Under the pieces are notes generated by a model. It ran no database searches, was not told where the DNA came from, and was given only the letters and a program-made list of their open reading frames with translations. A program made the position numbers and the translations under genes. Below are positions 53,652-62,908 of a stretch of 64,000 nt of DNA, piece after piece. This DNA is from Planctomycetota bacterium (GTDB taxonomy: Bacteria > Planctomycetota > UBA1135 > UBA2386), in NCBI GenBank assembly GCA_020638695.1, contig JACKIB010000011.1, forward strand, positions 62,001 to 126,000. The letters run 5' to 3'. The stretch's first letter is position 1, and each line of letters starts with the position of its first letter.

Positions 53652-54800
53652 TCAGCGGACGCCGATCGCCACGCCGGTGAAGGTCTGATTGACGTGCATC
53701 GCCTCGATCTGCTCGCCGTAGGTGCTGAAGCCGATCACGTTGTTCTGCCGCAGGATGTCCGACACCGCCGGCTTGAGCCCATCGCGCTCGATCTCCAGGT
53801 GGCGCAGCACGCAGTCGCAACCGATCACCAGCTTCGGCACACCGACCTCCTCGCGCACCGCTTGGAACGTCTCGCGCAAGTTGTCGACGAAGTCGACGCC
53901 CTGCGCGGCGGTCAGGACGATCCCCTCGTCGATCGCACAGAAGAACGTCAGGCTGCCGTCGTCGTTCACCTTCTGAATCGACCGCACGTAGTCCTTGCCG
54001 CCCACTCGAACCACCACCGGGTGGGTCGCGAAAACCAGCGGGGTGAGCTCACGGATGTCGGTCAAGCCCAAGGCGCGCGCGTACTCCGGTCCGGCCGGAC
54101 TGCCGTTGATCTCGGTTACGATCCGTTGCGCCGGGTCGGCCTCGGTGACCACCAGCTTCTCGTGCGATGGCACGAAGTGCTGGGTGCGGAACACCGTGAA
54201 CGGGTGGCTGGTGTGCACCAGGCAGCACACCGCACAGTCTTCGCGGAACTCGCCGTCGATCAGCACGAAGGTCTTCTGGAAACGCGTTCCGTCACCGGCG
54301 GAACCACCGAAGATCTGCACTTCCCCGAGTCCGCGGCTCAGCCCGGACACGACGAGTTCTTCGCGCATGCACAACCCGTCGATCAGCATGTAGGCGAACG
54401 TGTCATCGCGCCGCGGGGTCACGCCCTCGGCTCCCATCCGGCGGAGCACGTTGCGGGCACACTCGTACACTTCCTGCACGGTCGCCCGCGATACCGAGTC
54501 GATCCGCTCGGTGACTACCTTGATGTCACCGCCGGCGATGCTCACACCGCTCAGCGATCCGCGCAGGTAGCCAAGTGGCGAGATCTCGCCGGCCGTCGTG
54601 CAACCGACCAGTGGGACCTCACCGAAGTGCCGCCGCAGTTCGCGCGCCAGGGTGGGGAGATCGTAGTCCGAGGAGCAGTAGACCAGGACCAAGTCGGTTC
54701 CTTCCTGCTGCAGCTGGGCAAACAACTCCGCGGCGGCGGTAGTGGCGTCCAGGGAGGTCGTTGCCCCCATCCGAACCGCCAGATCGGTCATCGTCGACAT
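53652..54800 (-). CDS. FIST-domain sensory protein
   Basis: 382 residues from the ATG at 54800, which has a strong GAGGAG ribosome-binding site; longer frames upstream lack homology. FIST_N (about 25-215) includes LVYCSSDYDLPTLARELRR and PLVGCTTAGEISPLG. FIST_C (about 230-365) includes VTEINGSPAGPEYARALG and FCAIDEGIVLT. The end NNVIGFSTYGEQ is typical. FIST proteins bind small ligands, thought to be amino acids, and usually signal to histidine kinases. The hybrid kinase gene follows 13 bases later. Confidence 0.92.
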   Translation of the reverse strand: MSTMTDLAVRMGATTSLDATTAAAELFAQLQQEGTDLVLVYCSSDYDLPTLARELRRHFGEVPLVGCTTAGEISPLGYLRGSLSGVSIAGGDIKVVTERIDSVSRATVQEVYECARNVLRRMGAEGVTPRRDDTFAYMLIDGLCMREELVVSGLSRGLGEVQIFGGSAGDGTRFQKTFVLIDGEFREDCAVCCLVHTSHPFTVFRTQHFVPSHEKLVVTEADPAQRIVTEINGSPAGPEYARALGLTDIRELTPLVFATHPVVVRVGGKDYVRSIQKVNDDGSLTFFCAIDEGIVLTAAQGVDFVDNLRETFQAVREEVGVPKLVIGCDCVLRHLEIERDGLKPAVSDILRQNNVIGFSTYGEQIEAMHVNQTFTGVAIGVR

Positions 54801-54928
54801 GGGCTCCTCTCGGGCGCGCGGTGGCGCCGGTTCCCTTCGGTTTCGTCCGGGCCGAACCCCGACCTTGAGCGACCGGCGGGCGGCTGGTCCCGTGCGAGCG
54901 CGAACGCTACCGTCAAGGTACGCAACGC

Positions 54929-56344
54929 ATGCTCCGCCCCACCACACTGCTCGTTCTGGGAACCACCGTCGCAGCGCAAGCCGCACCGGCCGCGGCGGAC
55001 CGCGTTTCGACCGCGATGGAGCAGGCGGCCCGCTGCGCCACCGCGGTGGTCGACGCCGGCGCGACCGTGGGAATGGTGGTTGGCATGCGCTGCGGCGAGC
55101 GCGTCGAGATCCGCGGCTACGGGCACACCGCGCCCGATTCGCAGGTGACCCCCAACGCCGACACCGTGTACGAAATCGGGTCGATCAGCAAAGTGTTCAC
55201 GGGCATCCTGCTGGCCGACGCCGTGGTGCGCGGTGTCGTCGCACTCGACACTCCCGTTCGCGATCTTGTGCCGCAAGGGACGCGGGTGCCAGAGCGCGAC
55301 GGCGCGAAGATCCAGCTGCAGCACCTCACCTCCCACACCTCAGGTCTGCCGCGCCTGCCGGCCAACTTCGCGCCCGCCGACTGGGGCAACCCGTACCACG
55401 ACTACGGTCCGGCGCGGTTGTGGGCCGGGTTGACCGCGAGCGAACTCGCGAGCGTGCCGGGCCGCAGCTATGCCTACAGCAACTTCGCCGTCGGACTGCT
55501 CGGGCAACTGCTGGTCGACAAGGAGCACGCGGCGAACTACGAGACGCTGCTGCAGGTGCGGATCACCAAGCCGCTGCTGCTACCCCACACCACCACCCGA
55601 CTCGACGCAGAGGTGCGCGAGCGGTTGGCTCCGGGATGCAACGATTGCGGGCAACGGGTCGCGAGCTGGACGTTCGACGCGCTCACCGGGTGCGGCGGAA
55701 TCCGCTCGACGGCGCGCGACCTGATGGCATTCGCCGGTGCCGCGCTCGCCGCGAACGCGGCCGACGAGCGCAAGACACCCCTGCGCCGTGCCTTCCAACT
55801 GGCGGCGAAGCCGTGCTACCGCCCACCGTTCTTGCAGAAAGCGCGGGCCCCGGCGGTCGGCTGCGGCTGGCACCTCGGGCCGGCACGGGGTGTGTTGTGG
55901 CACAACGGCGCCACCGGTGGCTACTGCTCGATGCTGCTGCTCGACACCGAGAGCGGGTTTGCCGTGGTCGTGCTGTCGAACACGACGGCGACCGGGCTGG
56001 TCGACGCAGTGGCGCGCCAGGCACTCGCTGCTTGGCAGGGCCACGCGGTTCGCCTGCCGAAAGTGCGCAAGGCGGTGCGGGTCGACGCGGCGACGCTGCG
56101 CAGCTACGCGGGCCGCTACCGGCTCGCCCCGGGCAAGGAGTTCTCGATCGAGGTCCGAGACGGTGTGCTGACCGCGCAGCTCACCGGTCAGCCACGCCTG
56201 CCGGTCGCCGCGGCGTCGGCGACGCGGTTCTTCTACCGGGCGGTGGCCGCCGAACTCGAGTTCACGGTGGAGCAGCAGAAGGTCACCGCGCTGACGCTGT
56301 TCCAGAACGGTCGGACGATGAAGGCCCCGCGGATCGATCGTTGA
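54929..56344 (+). CDS. secreted serine hydrolase, beta-lactamase/DD-peptidase family
   Basis: 471 residues with a signal peptide (MLRPTTLLVLGTTVAAQA). Class C-like active-site motifs are present: Ser85-x-x-Lys88 (EIGSISKVFTG), Tyr183-Ser-Asn185 (YAYSNF) and His325 in WHNGATGGY (in place of KTG). The C-terminal domain (about 385-470) looks like DUF3471. It may be a penicillin-binding-protein-like esterase or peptidase at the envelope. It overlaps the TTG start of the TamB-like gene by four bases, so it is probably translated with it. Confidence 0.88.
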   Translation: MLRPTTLLVLGTTVAAQAAPAAADRVSTAMEQAARCATAVVDAGATVGMVVGMRCGERVEIRGYGHTAPDSQVTPNADTVYEIGSISKVFTGILLADAVVRGVVALDTPVRDLVPQGTRVPERDGAKIQLQHLTSHTSGLPRLPANFAPADWGNPYHDYGPARLWAGLTASELASVPGRSYAYSNFAVGLLGQLLVDKEHAANYETLLQVRITKPLLLPHTTTRLDAEVRERLAPGCNDCGQRVASWTFDALTGCGGIRSTARDLMAFAGAALAANAADERKTPLRRAFQLAAKPCYRPPFLQKARAPAVGCGWHLGPARGVLWHNGATGGYCSMLLLDTESGFAVVVLSNTTATGLVDAVARQALAAWQGHAVRLPKVRKAVRVDAATLRSYAGRYRLAPGKEFSIEVRDGVLTAQLTGQPRLPVAAASATRFFYRAVAAELEFTVEQQKVTALTLFQNGRTMKAPRIDR

Positions 56345-59300
56345 GCGAACCGCAACGCCGACGGAGACGCTGGAGGCGTCTGCTGCTGTGGGCCGGCATC
56401 CCGCTCGGTCTGGTGATCGCCACGTACTTCGCCCGGCGCCCCCTGTTCGAACGTTGGATCGCTCGACGGGTCGGCACCGAACTCGCCGGTGCGCTCGGGG
56501 TCGAGGCGCGGGTCGGCTCCATCGGGGGCAGCTGGCTGACCGACGTGATCGTGTCGGACATCGAGTTGCACGGCGCCGAGAACTCGGCGTACCGCACGCT
56601 GACCGGGCTGTCCCTTCACCTGGACTTCTCCCCCTGGTCGCTGGCGCTCGGCGACCTCGGGGGCGCACGCCAGCTCCGCTGCTCGGCCAAACGACTCACG
56701 CTCGATCTGGGCAAGTCGTGGAGCGTGGACCAACCCACTACCTCGGGCGAAGGCGGCACCGCGGTCACGCTCGCCGAACTGCTGCGCCTGTTCCCCCGCG
56801 GTGCGACGATCGACGTCGGGCAACTCACGCTCATCCCGGAGTGCACCCGCCCCGCCGCAGCGCGACTGGTCCTCGAACCGGGTAGCGGATCGCGCACCGC
56901 GCGGCTCGACTACGGGGACAACCACCTCACCGCGGAAGTGTCGACCTCGGGGGCCTATCGGGTTCGCGTCACCGGATCGGAAGCGGGGCGCATCCTCCGC
57001 ACGCTCGGTGTCGCGCGCGGTGCACCCGACGCGGGCCGTCTGGAGGTCGTCTACCACGGGGATACCGGTAGCGACACCATGCACCTCGAGGTCGACTTGG
57101 CGGCGAAGCTGGCGTCGGGTCGGGATGCTGGGATCCAGGCGACCGCGAACTGGCGGAAGGGGCACGTGCGCGCGCCGCGGTTCGAAGTCGACCTGCCGGG
57201 GATCAAGGTCGAGGGCCGGGAGTTCGACGTCCCGCTCGCCGCACTGATCGCGGGATCGACAGCGCGGCTGCAGCAGGACACCCGCGGATCGCTGCGGGTC
57301 GAGGTGACGGATCTCGAGTCGTACCGCGCGCTGCTGCCCGCGCCGGTGCTCCCGTTGCTTCCGGTGACCGCCACGCTCGGAATCGACGTGGCGCAGGGCG
57401 TCGCCACGCTGCAGCGCTCCACGCTGCGCGGTAGGGGATTCGAGATCGCCCTCGAGGCGGGGAGCTTCGCGCTGGTCGCGGCTCCTGCACCTGGCGGCCA
57501 GCTCGTCGCGGCACTCCGTGGTGCGCGGGCGCAGGGCATCACGGTGCGGGTCGGTCTCACCCCGGAGTTCCGCCTTCCGCTGATCGACGGCGCTGAACTC
57601 CGCGCCCAGGGGTCGATCGCGGTGCGAGCCGCGGGAACGCTCACACAACCAGGAGTCGCCGCCGCCTGTCGACTGCGGGCCCTGGAGTACAGAGCGTTCC
57701 GCTGCCCCGAGCTGGACGCAGACCTCACGTTCGACGGCGCGGTGGTCGAAGCGCGTTCGTTGCGGGTTCGGGCGCTGCGCCGCACGTCCGACGCGGCGGG
57801 AATCGACGCGACCGGGTCGACCAGCGTGAGCCTCGATTCCACGGGCCAGCTCGAGCGTGCCTCCTGGACCGTGCAGTCCGATCTAGGACCAGAGCTGCTC
57901 CGCGCATTTGGCATCGACCCGAAGCACCTCGCGGTTGGCGCGCTGCAAGTGCGGGGTTCGTGGACGGCGAACCCGGCGGTGCTCGGAGTGCAGGTGCACG
58001 CGCCGAGCACCCGCATCGGACAGGCCACCGGCCTGGACCTGTCCGCCGCCGGCAAGATCGAAGGCGGGAGCTACGCCGTGGAACGCTGCGAGCTGCGGGG
58101 CAAGGACGTATCGCTGGCGGTCGCCGGCACGGTGGCCGCGGACGGGCGCTTCGTCGATCTCCGCAGCCATGCGGACATCGCACGGTTGGGGCCACTCCTC
58201 GCGTCTCTGCCGTCGTTCGGCGCCGCCGGTCGGATGACGCTCCGCGATCTACACGTGCGCAGCACCCGCGGCGCTCCGGAGCTGGAGGTCGACGGCGAAG
58301 TCACGCTCGACGATTTCGACCGGGCAAAGCTCGGGAAGCTGTGCCGCGAGCGCGGCTGGCTGAAGCCCGCGCAGTTCGACCAGCTCCCGGTGGCCCCGTT
58401 CTCCTTGCGCGTGCGCGGTGCCTCCGGCGCGACCGGCATCGACCTCGCGGCGTTCGCGCTCGTTTGGGGCTCGGGTGACCGCAGGATCGCCCTCGACGCC
58501 ACCGGCCCACTGCCGCTGCGCCACGTGCCAGGGGCGCTGGAACCGATCAGCAGGCAACGCCCGCTCGAGTTGCGCCTCGATCTGTCGGCTACGCCACTGG
58601 CGGGCCGCCCTCCGGTGCGGGGGCAGGTGAAGGCACGCGTCGACGCGGCCGCGGTTGTGTTCGATGCACTCGAAGTGCGTTCCACCGGCACGCTGAGCGG
58701 CAGTGGTCTGCGCATCGGCGCCCGGACCAGCGCGATCCTCGGCAAGGATCCGTTGAGCGGCAGCACGCTCGCCGGGCGACTCGTGCTGCGGGACTTCGAC
58801 CTCGCCGACCTTCAGACCTGGCTTCCCGCGGGCATGGCGTTGCGCGGGCGCGCTCAGGGCGAGCTGGACTTGGACGGAACGCTGGGACGCCCGGCGCTGC
58901 GCGGCGGCATCGAGCTGACCGACGGTGGTATCCGATACCCTCGCGTTCCCGAAGTCGGTGCAGTGAACCTCTCGGCGAAGTTCACCCAGAGCCGAGCCGA
59001 GGTGCGTTGCCGGGCGCGTCAATCCGCGCAGGAAATGGCATGCACCGCGTGGTTCGACCGCGGTGACACGCCGCTGTGGTCGCGCAAGGACGGACCGGTG
59101 CAGGGTGCCCTCGACGTCTCTGCACTGCCGCTGAACTGGTTGCCGCAGGCTTGGACCGGACTCGCCGGACTCCGCGGGACCGCGAGCATCCGCGGCACGT
59201 TGACCGGGAGCGCCCTCCAGCCGCGCCCCGACGTGCGGATCGAGATCCGCGATGCCGGCGGCGGTGGGCAGGACCTCAAGGTGGAGGGCCTGGTCGCCGA

Positions 59301-60678
59301 GGCCCGCGTGCAGTGGAACCGCGCCGAGCTGCTCCGCGCCGAGGCGCTGGTGCTCGGCCTGCCGGTCCGCGTGTCCGCACACCTGCAGACCGATGCGCCG
59401 CTGTGGGCGCTGGCCAAGCAGGACACCGCCCGACTCGACGGCGCGCTGCAGCTGTCGGACTTTCCCCTGCGTCTGCTGCCGCGCCGCCTCACTGGACTCG
59501 CCGACATCGACGGCGTGCTCAGCGGCTCGTTGAAGCTCGGTGGCACACCGCGCGAACCCGTCCCGGAACTCAGCGTGACCTTGCGCAAGGGCACCCTGAA
59601 GACGCTCGGGATCCCGCGGCTCGCCGACCTCACGGTCGAGGTCCGAGCCGACGAGCGGCTGTGCTCGGTCACCGGGTCGGCGACGATGGGCGCGGCGCCG
59701 GTGCGACTGAAGGGGACGCTCGCCCCGGGGAAGGGCCCGCTCGCCGTGCGGTGGAAGGACGGACTCGCGGACTTCTCGCTGCGCGGCGAACGCGTTCTGC
59801 TGCTGCGGCACGGCGGACTGAAAGTGCGCAGCGACGTCGATCTGCGAGCCACCGGCAAGCCCGAACGCCTGGAGATCGGCGGCAAGATCACCGTCGACAA
59901 GAACAGCCGCTTTCTCCGCCGCCTCTCGCTGGTTCCCGACCTCAAGGTCAAGGGGGGAGGCAGCGCGGGCGACGTGTTCGGCCCCTGGAAGATCGCCGGC
60001 GCCGAACGGATGACCTTCGACGTGCAGATCGTGACACGCGAAGCGATCGAAGTGCGCACCAACGTGCTCGACACCTCGCTCGACGTCAGCTGCCGCCTGC
60101 GCGGCCAAGGCAGTGCATTGGTACTACAGGGCGTGTGCTCGAGCCAGAGCGGCACGGTGCGGTTCCCGGGCATGGGGCTCAAGGTGCAGAGCCTGCGCAT
60201 GATGTTCGAGGAAGCCAATCCGACCCGCCCGAAGGTGATCGGGGTGGCTTCCGGCGAGCGACACGGCATTCGCATCCAGATGCGGGTTAGCGGTCCCTGG
60301 GATGACCCAGTGGTCGCCCTGACTTCGACTCCGGCGCTGCAGCCGCGGGAGCTGTGGTCGTTGGTCACCACCGGCTTGCGCCCGCAGTCCCTCGCACAGA
60401 ACAGTTCCCAGTCGAACACGGCGCTGCTGGCCACGTACGTGCTGCAAGAGCTGCTGCTGACCTACATCGCGACGGAGAGCACCGAGGCGAGCGAGAGCTT
60501 CGTCTCGCGGTTCACGTTCGAGTTCGGACGCGAGATCAGCCGCGGTGGTCAAGAGACATGGCAGGTCGACTTCGACGTCGGCAAGTTGTGGATCATGCCG
60601 CCGCACTACGGGCTTCGGCTGGAGCGGGACGTCTACGAGGACATCAACCTCGGCATCGTCTACCGATGGCGATTCTGA
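56341..60678 (+). CDS. tamB: TamB-like translocation/assembly protein
   Basis: 1445 residues from a TTG at 56341 (TTGA overlap with the hydrolase stop); no better start exists before the N-terminal membrane anchor (RRLLLWAGIPLGLVIATYF). The long middle is AsmA/TamB-type beta-rich repeat. The C-terminus has the TamB landmarks LQPRELWSLVTTGL, and FGREISRGGQETWQVDF, and ends with a final Phe (IVYRWRF), like outer-membrane barrel proteins. TamB bridges the inner and outer membranes, serving protein insertion or lipid transport. The Omp85 gene overlaps its 3' end by 13 bases. Confidence 0.92.
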   Translation: MSEPQRRRRRWRRLLLWAGIPLGLVIATYFARRPLFERWIARRVGTELAGALGVEARVGSIGGSWLTDVIVSDIELHGAENSAYRTLTGLSLHLDFSPWSLALGDLGGARQLRCSAKRLTLDLGKSWSVDQPTTSGEGGTAVTLAELLRLFPRGATIDVGQLTLIPECTRPAAARLVLEPGSGSRTARLDYGDNHLTAEVSTSGAYRVRVTGSEAGRILRTLGVARGAPDAGRLEVVYHGDTGSDTMHLEVDLAAKLASGRDAGIQATANWRKGHVRAPRFEVDLPGIKVEGREFDVPLAALIAGSTARLQQDTRGSLRVEVTDLESYRALLPAPVLPLLPVTATLGIDVAQGVATLQRSTLRGRGFEIALEAGSFALVAAPAPGGQLVAALRGARAQGITVRVGLTPEFRLPLIDGAELRAQGSIAVRAAGTLTQPGVAAACRLRALEYRAFRCPELDADLTFDGAVVEARSLRVRALRRTSDAAGIDATGSTSVSLDSTGQLERASWTVQSDLGPELLRAFGIDPKHLAVGALQVRGSWTANPAVLGVQVHAPSTRIGQATGLDLSAAGKIEGGSYAVERCELRGKDVSLAVAGTVAADGRFVDLRSHADIARLGPLLASLPSFGAAGRMTLRDLHVRSTRGAPELEVDGEVTLDDFDRAKLGKLCRERGWLKPAQFDQLPVAPFSLRVRGASGATGIDLAAFALVWGSGDRRIALDATGPLPLRHVPGALEPISRQRPLELRLDLSATPLAGRPPVRGQVKARVDAAAVVFDALEVRSTGTLSGSGLRIGARTSAILGKDPLSGSTLAGRLVLRDFDLADLQTWLPAGMALRGRAQGELDLDGTLGRPALRGGIELTDGGIRYPRVPEVGAVNLSAKFTQSRAEVRCRARQSAQEMACTAWFDRGDTPLWSRKDGPVQGALDVSALPLNWLPQAWTGLAGLRGTASIRGTLTGSALQPRPDVRIEIRDAGGGGQDLKVEGLVAEARVQWNRAELLRAEALVLGLPVRVSAHLQTDAPLWALAKQDTARLDGALQLSDFPLRLLPRRLTGLADIDGVLSGSLKLGGTPREPVPELSVTLRKGTLKTLGIPRLADLTVEVRADERLCSVTGSATMGAAPVRLKGTLAPGKGPLAVRWKDGLADFSLRGERVLLLRHGGLKVRSDVDLRATGKPERLEIGGKITVDKNSRFLRRLSLVPDLKVKGGGSAGDVFGPWKIAGAERMTFDVQIVTREAIEVRTNVLDTSLDVSCRLRGQGSALVLQGVCSSQSGTVRFPGMGLKVQSLRMMFEEANPTRPKVIGVASGERHGIRIQMRVSGPWDDPVVALTSTPALQPRELWSLVTTGLRPQSLAQNSSQSNTALLATYVLQELLLTYIATESTEASESFVSRFTFEFGREISRGGQETWQVDFDVGKLWIMPPHYGLRLERDVYEDINLGIVYRWRF

Positions 60679-62834
60679 GCCACGCCGCGCGCTCGCGGCA
60701 CCGCACCGTCGTTTCCCGCCGCCCGGACCTCCGGGCGCTCCGACTGCTCGCCTGCGTGGCCTGGTTGCTCTGCCTCACGCCGGGCTGCCGGCTGATCGAT
60801 CCGCTGGTCGCGGCCGGGAACTACGAGGTCAAGGCCGCCGGCGGCAGCACGGTGCGGGTGCGGCTGAAGGGTGGCGACGGCGTCAGTCGCGTGCGGCAGC
60901 GCGACGTGATCCAGGACCTGATGCTCGACATCTCGAAGGACAACTCGCTCGACAGCGCGGCGTTCGACGCGATGCTCGAACTCGAGTCGCTGTTCGAGCA
61001 GAACGGCTACGCGTTGGCACAAGTCCATCACCGAGTCGACCGGAGGGACCGCCTGACGATCCGGTTCGACATCCAGCAGGGACCCTTGGTACGGGTCGCC
61101 AAGCTGCGGATCGTCGGCAACCCCTCCGTCAGCTACCGGACGTTGGCGGCGTACTGGAGTCGACGACGGACCGAAGCGCTGGGCTTGGGCGACGACTTGT
61201 ACGTCGCTTCCGATCTCGAGACGCTGGCCCGGACGATCGCCGCGCACTACCAGCGGAACGGGTTCCTCGACGCAACCGCCACCCTGGAACCACCCGAGCC
61301 GGCACTGTCTCCGGCGACGACCCAAGTGACCGTGACGGTGCGGGTCAGTGAGGGCATCCCCTACAAGCTGGGAAGGCTCGAAACCGAACGGGAGATCACT
61401 GCCGCGCTCGGCCAGGACGCCCCCAAGGCACCGCGCGAGGGAGCGGCGTACTCGCCGCAAGCGGTTCAGGACCACGCGCTGGCGCTGGCCCAACACCTCC
61501 GCCGCCGGGGGCACCCCGACCCACTGGTCCTGGTGACCACGACGCCGAACCCGGCGAACCACACCGTGGCGGTGCGGCTGCACGGCAAGGCGGGCGACGT
61601 GGTCGACGTCGGCCGAGTGATCGTGCGCGGCAACAAGTTCGTGACCGAGGCGAACATCCGCAAGCGCATCACCGTGCGCCCCGGGGTGCGGTTCGATGGC
61701 AAGACCGAACAGGACAGTCTGTTGCGGCTCTACCAGTCGGGACTGTTCCGCCGGGTCGATGTGCGGCACGAGAAGGTCGGGCCGAACCGGATCGACGTGG
61801 TGTTCGCGGTCGAGGAGACCACCCGGTACTTGTTGCAGCCGATGCTCGGCTACGGCAGCTACGAGGAGCTGCGCGGCGGCTTGGAATTCGGGATGCTCAG
61901 CGTGTTGGGCACCGGGTTCGACTTCTCGGCCAAGGGAACCCTGAGCAACAAGGGACACCGCCTGGTGGTGAACCTCTCGGACTCGCAGTTCCTGCCCGAG
62001 TGGCTCGGCTACGACACGACGTTCAGCGTCACCGCCGACACCTTCCGCCGCGAGGAGCCGTCGTACGTGGACGGCGCGAACGGCATCTCTCCCTCGCTCG
62101 CCCACCTGTTCTCTCGCGAGTTCAGCGGCCGCGTCGCTTACATCTACCGCGAACACGGGGACGCGAACTCCGACGTTATCGATCCGGGGGCACAAATCGG
62201 CGACTACACGGAAGGCAGCGCACTGATCGAGTTGACCTACGACTCGCGCGACAACCCGCTGATTCCCAAACGGGGCACGCGCCTGTCCGCACAGTACAAG
62301 TACTACGACGAGTCGTTGGGCGGCGACGTGTCGCTGGCCAAGCTGCGCCTGACCGGGACCACGGTACTGTCGCTGAGTCGATCGACCCGACTGGTGCTGC
62401 ACGGTGAAGTGGGTCTGCTCTACCCTGGCGAGGGGTCCGACGCGGTGCCGATCCAGGAGCGTTGGTTCAACGGCGGCGAGAACGTGGTGCGCTCGTTCCG
62501 CGAAGACCAGCTGGCGCCGCCCGACCTCAAGGACATCAACGGGCAACCGATCGGCGGCGAGTACCGCAACATCCTCAACGCGGAACTGCGCTGGGCACCC
62601 CACTGGCGGTTGCTGCGCGCCTTCGACGTCGAGCTCGCCACCTTCGTCGACGCCGGGAACGTGGGGCGGAGCGTCCAGGACTACGGCCTGGGTGATCGAA
62701 AGTACGGCATCGGTTTCGGCCTGCGCTTTCTGCTGCCGATCGGCCCGGTTCGGTTCGATTCGGCGTGGAACCCGGACCGCGACCCGGGCGAACGCAACTG
62801 GACGATCCACTTCAGCATCGGGTACCCGTTCTGA
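60666..62834 (+). CDS. Omp85 family outer-membrane protein (TamA/BamA-like)
   Basis: 722 residues from the ATG at 60666 inside the end of tamB. A signal with a lipobox-like LCLTPGC (around residue 40) suggests a lipid-anchored N-terminus, which is unusual for this family. POTRA-type domains fill about 85-370 (VRVAKLRIVGNPSVSYRTLA; DVVDVGRVIVRGNKFVTEANIRKRI). The barrel (about 385-722) has GERRWFNGGENVVRSFREDQ-like and FVDAGNVGRS segments and ends with a C-terminal Phe (IHFSIGYPF). With TamB it should form the TAM-like outer-membrane insertion system; in Planctomycetota the sole BamA is also possible. Confidence 0.92.
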   Translation: MAILSHAARSRHRTVVSRRPDLRALRLLACVAWLLCLTPGCRLIDPLVAAGNYEVKAAGGSTVRVRLKGGDGVSRVRQRDVIQDLMLDISKDNSLDSAAFDAMLELESLFEQNGYALAQVHHRVDRRDRLTIRFDIQQGPLVRVAKLRIVGNPSVSYRTLAAYWSRRRTEALGLGDDLYVASDLETLARTIAAHYQRNGFLDATATLEPPEPALSPATTQVTVTVRVSEGIPYKLGRLETEREITAALGQDAPKAPREGAAYSPQAVQDHALALAQHLRRRGHPDPLVLVTTTPNPANHTVAVRLHGKAGDVVDVGRVIVRGNKFVTEANIRKRITVRPGVRFDGKTEQDSLLRLYQSGLFRRVDVRHEKVGPNRIDVVFAVEETTRYLLQPMLGYGSYEELRGGLEFGMLSVLGTGFDFSAKGTLSNKGHRLVVNLSDSQFLPEWLGYDTTFSVTADTFRREEPSYVDGANGISPSLAHLFSREFSGRVAYIYREHGDANSDVIDPGAQIGDYTEGSALIELTYDSRDNPLIPKRGTRLSAQYKYYDESLGGDVSLAKLRLTGTTVLSLSRSTRLVLHGEVGLLYPGEGSDAVPIQERWFNGGENVVRSFREDQLAPPDLKDINGQPIGGEYRNILNAELRWAPHWRLLRAFDVELATFVDAGNVGRSVQDYGLGDRKYGIGFGLRFLLPIGPVRFDSAWNPDRDPGERNWTIHFSIGYPF

Positions 62835-62908
62835 CCGACACCGCGATCGGGCGGCGCGGATGCCAGACCCCGCAGGGCGGCGGGCGGCTTCCGGCATAAT
62901 GTGCGCGC

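Noticed and set aside
56341..56343. A much earlier start for tamB (frame open from 54742)
   Set aside because: The upstream part only shadows the serine hydrolase gene; the membrane anchor begins right after the TTG at 56341.
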